Origin: Lentisphaerota bacterium
GTDB taxonomy: Bacteria; Verrucomicrobiota; Lentisphaeria; Victivallales; GWF2-50-93
Assembly: GCA_025360875.1 (NCBI GenBank)
Contig: JANYBI010000438.1
Location: forward strand, 1-13,500
Length of the DNA stretch: 13,500 bases
Direction of reading: 5' to 3'
Shown: one piece after another, positions 6,594-13,111 of the stretch
Layout of the letters: every line of letters begins with the position of its first letter
Position numbering within the stretch: position 1 is the stretch's first letter
Notes under the pieces: generated by a model
The model's input: the letters and a program-made list of their open reading frames with translations, nothing else
Databases searched by the model: none
Told to the model about the DNA's origin: nothing
Translations under genes and position numbers: made by a program

Positions 6594-7130
6594 ATGATTG
6601 ATGGTACGGAAATCTACAGGATTGAGAGGCCCTCTCCGATGCTTCTGAAGCTCTACGTGATCCGGAGTATCCTCTCCGGCCCTTTCATATTGATCACGCT
6701 CCCAGTGCTCCTGTTCAGGTATTACACCCTGAAATACAGGTTTGACAAAGAAGGCATAAGCATGAAATGGGGTCTGGTTTTCCGGCGGGAGGTGAATCTG
6801 ACATATGCCAGGATCCAGGACATACACCTGACGTCGGGCTTGATCCAGAGGTGGCTTGGGCTTGCCGATGTGAAGGTTCAGACTGCTTCAGGAAGCGCGG
6901 AACCGGAAATGACAATCGAGGGTATAATTGAATACGAAGGGCTCCGCGATTTCCTGTATACGAAGATGCGCGGGTACAAGGAGCTGTCAGCTGTGAAATC
7001 GAATGTTCAGGTCCAGCCCGCCGGCGGGCAGCAGATTACAGGTGAAGCCTTGTCGGTCCTCATGGAAATAAGGAATGAATTGAAATCCGCCAGGGAGGCG
7101 TTGGAAAGGGCTGCGGCGAAACAACCATAA
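6594..7130 (+). CDS. Membrane-anchored bacterial PH-domain protein (bPH2/YdbS-like), copy 1
   Basis: The 178-residue protein has a hydrophobic membrane segment (about 20-41) and then a bacterial pleckstrin-homology domain (about 42-125). Its core reads REVNLTYARIQDIHLTSG (65-82) followed by LIQRWLGLADVKVQTASG (83-100). That is the bPH2 signature (R-E-hh-L-x-x-h-x-x-IQ-x-h, GLADVKVQTA) found in YdbS/YdbT proteins, which sit on the cytoplasmic side of the membrane. A linker leads to a C-terminal helix, EALSVLMEIRNELKSAREAL (151-170), which recurs in copy 2. No enzymatic residues are expected; the likely role is scaffolding or membrane-associated binding. The TAA stop shares its last A with the ATG of copy 2, so the two are translationally coupled and probably made in matched amounts. 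Cotranscription with the kinase suggests a partner or substrate; that is inference. Confidence 0.87.
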   Translation: MIDGTEIYRIERPSPMLLKLYVIRSILSGPFILITLPVLLFRYYTLKYRFDKEGISMKWGLVFRREVNLTYARIQDIHLTSGLIQRWLGLADVKVQTASGSAEPEMTIEGIIEYEGLRDFLYTKMRGYKELSAVKSNVQVQPAGGQQITGEALSVLMEIRNELKSAREALERAAAKQP

Positions 7131-7924
7131 TGTATCAGTTCGTCAAAAACATAGTGCTCAGGGTCCTCAGGGTTCCCCCTGAACCCCTTGACCCGATGGG
7201 AGAGGTCGGTAGCCTGAAGGTTTTCAGGGCTTCCCCTAACTTCTTCAAGTACCGCCTCTACGTATGGATAATACAGAAGGTTTTCACAGCTTTCGCGCTG
7301 GCATTGGGGGCGGGGATTTATTTTGCAGCAACATTAAAGTCACATCCGCTTACCCCTACCTTTCTGATTTTCACGTTTATTTCATTTGTTGGAATATGTA
7401 TTGTGGCCCTCGTCCATCTGGCGATCTCCTTCATAATGCTCAGGCTCGATTATGAGATGAGATGGTATAAGATCACTGACAGGAGCCTGAGGATCAGGGA
7501 GGGGATTATATTTGTGCGGGAAATGACCCTGACATTCGCCAACATCCAGAACATATCCATTTCACAGGGCCCGATACAGCGGTTTTTCGGTATTGCCGAT
7601 CTCAAAGTTGAAACAGCGGGCGGAGGGGCAGTGGCACAGCCCGACCATAATGGACAGAGCCAGCTGTTTTCAATGCACGTAGGTATTTTCAGGGGCATTG
7701 ACAACTATGACGAAGTGCGTGATACGATGCTTGCAAGGCTGAAGAAGCTCAGGGACAGCGGTCTCGGTGACACTGACGAACATCTGCAACATGCCGCACA
7801 TGCTCCGGAAGTTGAACGTGGCGGTGGGGAGCCGACTGACATTCTGGCTGTGCTAAGGGAGATTGGCAACGAGGCCGCCCTTCTTAGCAAAGGCGCCACG
7901 GCCCTTTTCCCGCCCGGGAACTAA
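7130..7924 (+). CDS. Membrane-anchored bacterial PH-domain protein (bPH2/YdbS-like), copy 2
   Basis: The 264-residue protein is a tandem paralogue of the preceding gene. It has two membrane helices (about 49-66 and 77-101) instead of one, then a bPH2 domain (about 105-205) with REMTLTFANIQNISISQG (130-147) and PIQRFFGIADLKVETAGG (148-165), matching copy 1 almost position by position. A GGGAVAQPDHNGQSQLFSMH insert (164-183) has no equivalent in copy 1. The C-terminal helix TDILAVLREIGNEAALLS (236-253) repeats the L-x-V-L-x-E-I-x-N-E pattern of copy 1. The start ATG overlaps the previous stop by one base (TAATG), indicating coupled translation. An N-terminal 40-residue cytoplasmic stretch contains a proline-rich turn (VPPEPLDP). 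The two copies could form a heteromer at the membrane. Function is not known. Confidence 0.87.
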   Translation: MYQFVKNIVLRVLRVPPEPLDPMGEVGSLKVFRASPNFFKYRLYVWIIQKVFTAFALALGAGIYFAATLKSHPLTPTFLIFTFISFVGICIVALVHLAISFIMLRLDYEMRWYKITDRSLRIREGIIFVREMTLTFANIQNISISQGPIQRFFGIADLKVETAGGGAVAQPDHNGQSQLFSMHVGIFRGIDNYDEVRDTMLARLKKLRDSGLGDTDEHLQHAAHAPEVERGGGEPTDILAVLREIGNEAALLSKGATALFPPGN

Positions 7925-7953
7925 ACAGGGAGTTTTCCTAAACATGGCGTGCC

Positions 7954-8775
7954 TTGGATAAAATACTTCTATTATTGCTGCTGTTCCTTGTTCCTGTCGT
8001 TTTCCTTTTTTTCCGCAAGAGGAGGAAAATATCCAGGCGCCAGGCGTCTTTCAGAAAACCTTTCCCTCCGGAATGGGACAGGATACTCGATGAAATACCG
8101 CTCTGCAGGAGACTTCCGCAGGATCTGAAGAAGGAACTCCGGGGCCACGTCAGCGTGTTTCTTTCAGAAAAAGCATTTGAAGGATGCATGGGCCAGAAAA
8201 TTTCAGAGGATATCAAGGTGAAGATAGCGGCGCATGCATGCATGCTTCTCCTTAACAGGGATACCGATTATTTTCCGAGGCTTTCATCCGTGCTTGTCTA
8301 TCCCGATGCCTACTGGGTCAACGACGATTTCCATATTGCCGGCCAGACTATCAAGGGGAAGGCTGTGAACTTGGGGGAATCCTGGGAGCAGGGCGCGGTG
8401 ATCCTCTCCTGGAAGAAGATCGTGGAGGAACTTTCCGATGACAAATGCGGACATAGCCTGGCACTTCACGAATTCGCCCATCAGATAGATGCGGAAGATG
8501 GATTTTTAAACGGCCTGCCGGAACTGGGCGAGGGCTCCCGCTATGGGAAATGGGCAAGCGTATTCGCAAAGGAATATGAAAATCTCAGGGACTGTTCAGT
8601 CGGGGGAGATGAAGATGTGATCGATGATTACGGGGCGCAGGATCCGGCAGAATTCTTTGCAGTAGTCACCGAAGGTTTCTTCCTCAAATCCTGTGAGATG
8701 AAGATGGCACATCCTGAGTTGTACAGGGAACTGGTTGGATTCTACAAGGTTGAACCGGCCGACTGGGTTCTTTGA
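7954..8775 (+). CDS. MtfA-like zinc metallopeptidase (YeeI/DUF980 family), membrane-anchored
   Basis: The 273-residue protein has an N-terminal membrane anchor (residues 4-20, leucine-rich, followed by RKRRK), then the M90/MtfA fold. Features are FPPEWDRIL (37-45), the zinc site HEFAHQID (172-179, ligands H172 and H176, catalytic E173) and DPAEFFAVVTEGFF (230-243, third ligand probably E233), ending in the family's P-x-LY-x-x-L-x-x-FY-x-x-x-P tail. E. coli MtfA is an aminopeptidase/titrator of the repressor Mlc; it is cytosolic, so the membrane anchor here is a difference. The frame has only TTG 7954 as an early start, because TAA at 7939-7941 blocks anything upstream. The purine run GGGAG at 7928-7932 is better placed for an out-of-frame ATG at 7944. 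It is the last gene of the kinase/PH operon, 29 bp after copy 2. Partner and substrate are unknown. Confidence 0.88.
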   Translation: MDKILLLLLLFLVPVVFLFFRKRRKISRRQASFRKPFPPEWDRILDEIPLCRRLPQDLKKELRGHVSVFLSEKAFEGCMGQKISEDIKVKIAAHACMLLLNRDTDYFPRLSSVLVYPDAYWVNDDFHIAGQTIKGKAVNLGESWEQGAVILSWKKIVEELSDDKCGHSLALHEFAHQIDAEDGFLNGLPELGEGSRYGKWASVFAKEYENLRDCSVGGDEDVIDDYGAQDPAEFFAVVTEGFFLKSCEMKMAHPELYRELVGFYKVEPADWVL

Positions 8776-8792
8776 GTTTTGCGACTGGCTCA

Positions 8793-8821
8793 TTGACTAT
8801 TCATGCCAGATGCATTAAATT
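8793..8821 (+). promoter_or_regulatory. Candidate sigma70 promoter for the coiled-coil lipoprotein
   Basis: TTGACT (8793-8798) and TAAATT (8816-8821) are separated by 17 bases in the 74-base gap after the peptidase gene. The start would be near 8828, 22 bases before the ATG at 8850. The -35 box matches 5 of 6 and the -10 box 4 of 6, so the lipoprotein may be expressed on its own as well as by read-through. Confidence 0.45.
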
Positions 8822-8849
8822 AGCATTATTAATAAACAAGGTAGATTCC

Positions 8850-9272
8850 ATGAAAAACATATTGCTCGCAACCGTAATGATGGTATTTTTCTGCGCTTGT
8901 TCTTCAACGCCACCTCCCAAGAAGGAATTTAATGATGCACCTGACATGCCAGGCATTGCCCCGGCTGAAATGAAAGATACGGGGAACCTGGACACCAGCT
9001 ACAAGGATAATAAAAGACGTCTTGAGCAGGCCATCCTGGCACGGGACAAATATATGGAAATCATGAGGAACGCCAAGACAGTGGATGAGGCCAACAATGC
9101 CAAGGCCGCTCTGGAAAGGGCGCAGCAGGATGTCGAATTCCTGCAGTTGGAGCTCGAACAGAAGCCTGAGGAGAAGTTCAAGCACAGGACGCCCATTTAC
9201 GGTCCGCTTGGCTGGGTGCTGGTAATCACCGAATTCACAATCAAGAAACTATACATACTCTATGAATGGTGA
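8850..9272 (+). CDS. Coiled-coil lipoprotein, hypothetical
   Basis: From ATG 8850 (AAGG at 8839-8842) the protein has 140 residues. The signal MKNILLATVMMVFFCACSST has a candidate lipid-attachment cysteine at 17 (FCAC, with cysteine rather than serine at -2, a slightly unusual lipobox); C15 is less likely because phenylalanine precedes it. After a proline-rich linker (PPPKKEFNDAPDMPG) comes a helical region at about 55-108 that is probably a coiled coil. Its pattern, A-x-x-V-D-E-A-x-x-A-x-x-A-L-x-x-A-Q-Q-D-V-E-x-L, resembles the DUF4349 coiled-coil segment. The C-terminus (GPLGWVLVITEFTIKKLYIL) is hydrophobic and could be a membrane-touching helix. An in-frame open stretch reaches 8772, but it would bury the signal peptide behind 26 extra residues. 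It is convergent with the histidine kinase gene, with 12 bases between stops. Function is unknown. Confidence 0.75.
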   Translation: MKNILLATVMMVFFCACSSTPPPKKEFNDAPDMPGIAPAEMKDTGNLDTSYKDNKRRLEQAILARDKYMEIMRNAKTVDEANNAKAALERAQQDVEFLQLELEQKPEEKFKHRTPIYGPLGWVLVITEFTIKKLYILYEW

Positions 9273-9284
9273 CTTGCCTGGCCC

Positions 9285-12029
9285 TTAAGCCCTGCGGTTC
9301 CTGAGAAGGGCTTCATTTATCAAGTCCGGAAGCCATGACAGCTTCAATGGACGTCTCATGAAAATCATATTCTCCCTGTTCTTGTATGCCTCTGAGCCCT
9401 TCTGATCCGGAGACATGATTATTATTTCCGTGGATTCCGGCAAGTTCTTGAATGCGTCGATATTGAAGCCAGGGACATCCCTGTCGATGAAGCAGATGGT
9501 GAAAGGCTGGCCATCGCCTGTGGCCTTGTTCAGCAGTTCCATAGCGCCTGCGAAGCTGTTTGCGCTCTCGCATGAGATGTTCAACGCGGATATCTGGCTG
9601 CACATGGATTCGCAGCTCATATGGTTCTCGTCAGCCACCAGTATCCTGGCAGGAGTGGAGTTGGTTTCAAGAATGACATCCTGGCCGGGGACCGTAGGCA
9701 TCAGAGGCAACTTGAATATGCAGTAGAAGTCGGAACCTTTCCCCGCGAAACTTGAGACACCGATTTCACCGCCCATGAGTTCCATGAGGCGTTTGCAGAT
9801 CGGCAGTCCGAGCCCGGCGCCCCCATACCGTCTTGTCATCGACGCATCCAGCTGCGTGAATTTCTCAAATATGAATTTCTGCGATTCCTCCGGAATACCC
9901 GCCCCAGTATCAATTACATCTATCCTTATGGAGGCGGAGTCGGCATTCATTTCCGGACATGATGCCTTGATGAGCACATGTCCTTTCTTCGTGAACTTCA
10001 CAGCATTGATGGTAAGGTTTATAAGTACCTGCCTTATCCTTATAGCATCTCCGATGACATATCTGGGAGTTCCCTGTTCGAAACTTACTATCAGCCTGAG
10101 ATCCTTGCCGGCGGCTGCGACTGAATTTATATGGACGACATCTTCAATGGTCTCAAGCAGATCGAGAGGCTCATTGTGGATGTCAAGCTTGCCCGCCTCT
10201 ATCTTCGACATGTCGAGGATGTCGTTTATAAGGGACAGCAGCATCTTGGACGAATTGCATATCGCGGAGGCGTATTCAACATGCTCGGACGACAGGTTGG
10301 ATGACGACTGCAGCAGTTCGGCCATTCCCAGGATGCTGTTCATCGGAGTCCTGATCTCATGTGACATGTTTGCCAGGAATTCACTTTTCGATCTGTTGGC
10401 GGATTCGGCGGCCTCCTTGGCCTCCTTCAGCCATCTCTCATGTTCCTTCCGTCCAGTTATGTCCTCCTTGAATCCGATGAAGTGCGTGAGCTGTCCCTTG
10501 TGCATGATCGGGGATATGGAAACGTATTCCCAGTAAAGTTCGCCGTTCTTCTTCCTGTTGTGGAATTCGCCTTTCCACTCCTTGCCGGCCTGGAGCGTGC
10601 TCCACATCTGACGGTAGAATTCAGGTCCATGTTCTCCCGATTTCTGGATGCTCATGTTTTTCCCCAGAACTTCCTTCTGCGTATATCCCGTGAGCTTCGT
10701 GAACTTGGGGTTGACATACTCGATATTTCCATCCATGTCGGTAATCACTATGCTGGCCGGGCTGTGTTCGACTCCCAGTATGAGCATGTTGAACTCGGCC
10801 TCCATCTGCTGTCTTTCTATTGCTGCGCCTATGATGTTGGCGGAACTTTTCAGGACTTTTATTTCGGGTTCAAACCATGTCTTGTCATGCCTCGTCTCGA
10901 TGAAAATTATCTCTCCCCACCATTTGTCTGCGCATTTGATTGGTATGACGAGTGCGGATTTGATCCCAATGCCCATGAACATCTTGGATTCCTGTTCCGG
11001 AAAATCCCGAAGGTTCCCATAGATGTTTCCTCCATGCTCCAAAACTTCTACCCATCGTGAAAGTCCGTTTTCCTCAAAAGTAAAATCATGGAATGCAGGA
11101 TTCCCGGAGAGCCTCGGTGCGCCCTCGACAGTCCACTCATACTTCATGCTTGCAGTAATCTCGCCGGAGTTGCCAGGAAGATTGTTCTCGAAGATGAATA
11201 CGGTGCTCAGTTCAGCGGCTCGTCCTATATGGGAAAGGGCATCGTTCAGGGCCGACTCGAAATCAGGAAGCTTGATGAGGCTCTCGGAACAGTTGCTGGC
11301 CGCCTCCAGAATGATGTTCTGCCTTTTGAGGATCTCCTCTATTCCTTCCCTTTCCTTGATTTCCCTGGTGAGGTTCTCATTTACAATGTTGAGCTTTTCC
11401 GTCCTGTCTGAGACCATCTTTTCAAGATGGAGCCTGTATTGCAGGAGTTCCTCTTCGTTCTTCTTGCGCTCGGATATGTTCCTCCAGCTGGAAAGAATTT
11501 CAATGTCGCCATCATCCCTGTTGGATTTGATTATCCTGTTGACGGATTCGATCCAGGTGAATGAACCGTCCTTCATCAGGAACCTGAATATGACCTGCTT
11601 GGCTGTCTGTTCGGGATTTGTGAATATGGAGTTGAATGAAGCCATGTCATCCGGATGGATCCGCGAATGGAACTGGTCACCGGAAAGTTCCTCCAGCTTG
11701 TAGTTAAGTATTCTCTCGCATGCGGGGGATATGTATATCGCATTCTTCGATGAGGAAAGCCTGACCAGTATGTCGTTGGAGTTCTCAGCCAGGATGCGAT
11801 ATCTCTCTTCGCTGTCGAGGAGCAGTTTCCTGTTTTTAACCATTGCATGGTGCAGGTAGAGCAGAAATATGGAGAACATGAGGAGGATGAATGTCGCGCA
11901 GAACCAGAGTAAGTCGCGATTCGCATATAATGGTGTCTCAGCCTCGTCGCCTGGGACTTCACCGGCAAGCAGTGCCATGAAAGGCGCCATCAGGAGGGCG
12001 ACAAAGAGTATGTTCTTCAGGATTTTCAT
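9285..12029 (-). CDS. PAS-GAF-PAS hybrid sensor histidine kinase with C-terminal receiver domain
   Basis: The 914-residue protein has: a signal-like helix (5-22), a very short outer segment of about 16 residues, a membrane helix (39-60), PAS 1 (about 72-190, ending WRNISERKK), a coiled coil (191-240), GAF (about 245-415), PAS 2 (about 418-533, ending KEDITGRKEH), HisKA with the H-box MSHEIRTPMNSILGMAEL (H557), an ATPase domain with the N-box NLTINAVKFT (671-680), G1 DTGAGI (707-712), F-box FEKF and G2 GGAGLGL (736-742), and a receiver domain (about 795-914). The receiver has D800/E801, the phospho-acceptor D849 in FIDRDVPG and S883, but arginine (R893, in RRP) replaces the near-invariant lysine. 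Input is likely cytoplasmic, via PAS/GAF. Start ATG 12029 overlaps the MEMO gene stop (ATGA) and has AAAGG upstream; a longer in-frame start at 12074 lies inside that gene. No separate response regulator is in the window. Confidence 0.93.
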   Translation of the reverse strand: MKILKNILFVALLMAPFMALLAGEVPGDEAETPLYANRDLLWFCATFILLMFSIFLLYLHHAMVKNRKLLLDSEERYRILAENSNDILVRLSSSKNAIYISPACERILNYKLEELSGDQFHSRIHPDDMASFNSIFTNPEQTAKQVIFRFLMKDGSFTWIESVNRIIKSNRDDGDIEILSSWRNISERKKNEEELLQYRLHLEKMVSDRTEKLNIVNENLTREIKEREGIEEILKRQNIILEAASNCSESLIKLPDFESALNDALSHIGRAAELSTVFIFENNLPGNSGEITASMKYEWTVEGAPRLSGNPAFHDFTFEENGLSRWVEVLEHGGNIYGNLRDFPEQESKMFMGIGIKSALVIPIKCADKWWGEIIFIETRHDKTWFEPEIKVLKSSANIIGAAIERQQMEAEFNMLILGVEHSPASIVITDMDGNIEYVNPKFTKLTGYTQKEVLGKNMSIQKSGEHGPEFYRQMWSTLQAGKEWKGEFHNRKKNGELYWEYVSISPIMHKGQLTHFIGFKEDITGRKEHERWLKEAKEAAESANRSKSEFLANMSHEIRTPMNSILGMAELLQSSSNLSSEHVEYASAICNSSKMLLSLINDILDMSKIEAGKLDIHNEPLDLLETIEDVVHINSVAAAGKDLRLIVSFEQGTPRYVIGDAIRIRQVLINLTINAVKFTKKGHVLIKASCPEMNADSASIRIDVIDTGAGIPEESQKFIFEKFTQLDASMTRRYGGAGLGLPICKRLMELMGGEIGVSSFAGKGSDFYCIFKLPLMPTVPGQDVILETNSTPARILVADENHMSCESMCSQISALNISCESANSFAGAMELLNKATGDGQPFTICFIDRDVPGFNIDAFKNLPESTEIIIMSPDQKGSEAYKNRENMIFMRRPLKLSWLPDLINEALLRNRRA
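9287..9313 (+). terminator. Possible weak terminator hairpin at the convergent gene ends
   Basis: AAGCCCT (9287-9293) pairs perfectly with AGGGCTT (9307-9313) around a 13-base loop, 14 bases after the stop of the coiled-coil lipoprotein. It overlaps the last codons of the histidine kinase on the other strand. There is no T run after it, so at best it is a weak or Rho-assisted stop. Confidence 0.2.
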
Positions 12030-12922
12030 GTGCCTTTTTTTCTGTATATGGCTATTCCGGCATAACTCACGCAATGGGAGAAGTCGCCTGTCATTTCACC
12101 GCTCGTCGTGTATTCCACCAGGCGGGGTTCGAAATCCGCACCCTTTTCCGAGGCCTTTTCAAGAGTCTTCAGAAGTATCCTTATCGGATTGGCGCCGCAT
12201 ATCGTAGCCCTGGTCCTGTGGATGTATTCAGAAAACCCCTTGAAGTCCAGGGCGGTTATCCTCTCTATCGCACCCATGTCCAGCTCTTTCAGCTTTTCAG
12301 GAATGTTTTCTGTGAAAGGCTTATACCCGAAGGAGCGACCGTAATGTGTGAAATCAGAACTTATCACCCATAGGTTTTCCGGTATGAGGAGCTTGGACAG
12401 CTCTTCAGCTATCTCGTCAGCTGAATCCATCCCGACATTTCCGCATACGAACGGGACTATCCTTATTCCTGGAAAAAGAACCTGCAGGAACGGCAGTTCG
12501 ACTTCAAGGGAATGCTCCGGAACGTGCGCCTCTGTCATTTCAGATATATAGGAGGTACTGCTCCCGAGCAGTTTGCCAACTGTTTCCATGTCGATCTCGA
12601 TGTTGCCGAGCGGTGTCTTGTACGAGTTGAACGATGAGGAAACAATGCCGTCGAACGGGAACATATGGGATGGGGAGATCACGATGGCCCGCTTGTAGGT
12701 TCCGCCTTGTGCGGTCTTGAAGGTCTTGGCGGCTGTTTTCCCGGAGTAGACGTATCCGGCGTGTGGAACGATCAGCGCCTGGACGATTCCGCTGGCAGAT
12801 TTTTCGTGGTCGGAATCAGCAGCAGATAACATGGTTTCTATTTCAGCCCTCAGCCTCTGTGGATTGGCGTCGTAGAACTGACCCGCCACCGCAGGTTCCC
12901 TTACAGATTCTCCTGTTCTCAT
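12026..12922 (-). CDS. MEMO1-family protein (AmmeMemoRadiSam system protein B-like)
   Basis: The 298-residue protein covers the whole MEMO fold. It begins VREPAVAGQFY (7-17), then PHAGYVYSG (53-61), SPSH (83-86), PEHSLEVELPFLQ (135-147), SSDFTHYG (188-195) and ICGANPI (241-247), ending with the family's late strand SYAGIAIY. The residues matching the metal/active-site cluster of human MEMO1 are all present: H54, H86, D190, H193 and C242. MEMO proteins are related to class III extradiol dioxygenases and bind iron or copper. In bacteria they usually travel with an AMMECR1-like protein and a radical SAM enzyme in a set of unknown function; neither is in this window. Start ATG 12922 has a strong GGAGGGG site 5 bases upstream. 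The TGA stop overlaps the next gene's ATG, so it is translationally coupled to the histidine kinase. Family is certain, function unknown. Confidence 0.93.
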   Translation of the reverse strand: MRTGESVREPAVAGQFYDANPQRLRAEIETMLSAADSDHEKSASGIVQALIVPHAGYVYSGKTAAKTFKTAQGGTYKRAIVISPSHMFPFDGIVSSSFNSYKTPLGNIEIDMETVGKLLGSSTSYISEMTEAHVPEHSLEVELPFLQVLFPGIRIVPFVCGNVGMDSADEIAEELSKLLIPENLWVISSDFTHYGRSFGYKPFTENIPEKLKELDMGAIERITALDFKGFSEYIHRTRATICGANPIRILLKTLEKASEKGADFEPRLVEYTTSGEMTGDFSHCVSYAGIAIYRKKGT

Positions 12923-12927
12923 TTCGT

Positions 12928-12934
12928 CCCCTCC
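12928..12934 (-). promoter_or_regulatory. Strong ribosome binding site for the MEMO gene
   Basis: On the - strand GGAGGGG ends 5 bases before ATG 12922. It is the closest match to a full Shine-Dalgarno sequence in the window and fixes this start. Confidence 0.75.
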
Positions 12935-12950
12935 AATCTAATCACATTGG

Positions 12951-12993
12951 ATTATACTATTATAATCTACAATTGAATTGAAGGCTCTTCAAT
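12951..12993 (-). promoter_or_regulatory. Tandem -10 boxes with a palindrome in the -35 area, upstream of MEMO/kinase
   Basis: On the - strand there are two perfect TATAAT boxes, at 12964-12959 and 12956-12951, within 42 bases of the MEMO start. Neither has a good -35 hexamer at 16-18 bases. Instead a perfect 7-bp inverted repeat (ATTGAAG, 3-base centre GCT, CTTCAAT; 12977-12993) covers the place where the -35 of either box would lie. This fits an activator- or repressor-controlled promoter, though AT-rich DNA can give such boxes by chance. The rest of the gap 12923-13111 shows one small hairpin (13049-13067) and no gene. Confidence 0.4.
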
Positions 12994-13048
12994 GTTTTAG
13001 TGTCATGTATCGCAAATACGTCGAATAAAACTGATGATAAAAGCCGCT

Positions 13049-13067
13049 ATGGCAGGAAATATGCCAT
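13049..13067 (-). terminator. Small hairpin downstream of the PHP-like gene
   Basis: ATGGCA (13049-13054) and TGCCAT (13062-13067) form a perfect 6-bp stem with a 7-base loop, 45 bases after the PHP-like stop codon on the - strand. The following - strand sequence, AGCGGCTTTTATC, holds a short T run some 7 bases away. It is a weak terminator candidate. Confidence 0.25.
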
Positions 13068-13111
13068 TATATTGAACTTGTGCGTGGTGCTATCCCAGCG
13101 TCGCCCGCATG

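Noticed and set aside
9775..11703. Long open frames on the + strand opposite the histidine kinase (for example 9775-10536 and 11023-11703)
   Set aside because: The - strand frame has unmistakable kinase, PAS, GAF and receiver motifs. The + strand frames are serine-rich shadows without ribosome sites or recognisable domains.
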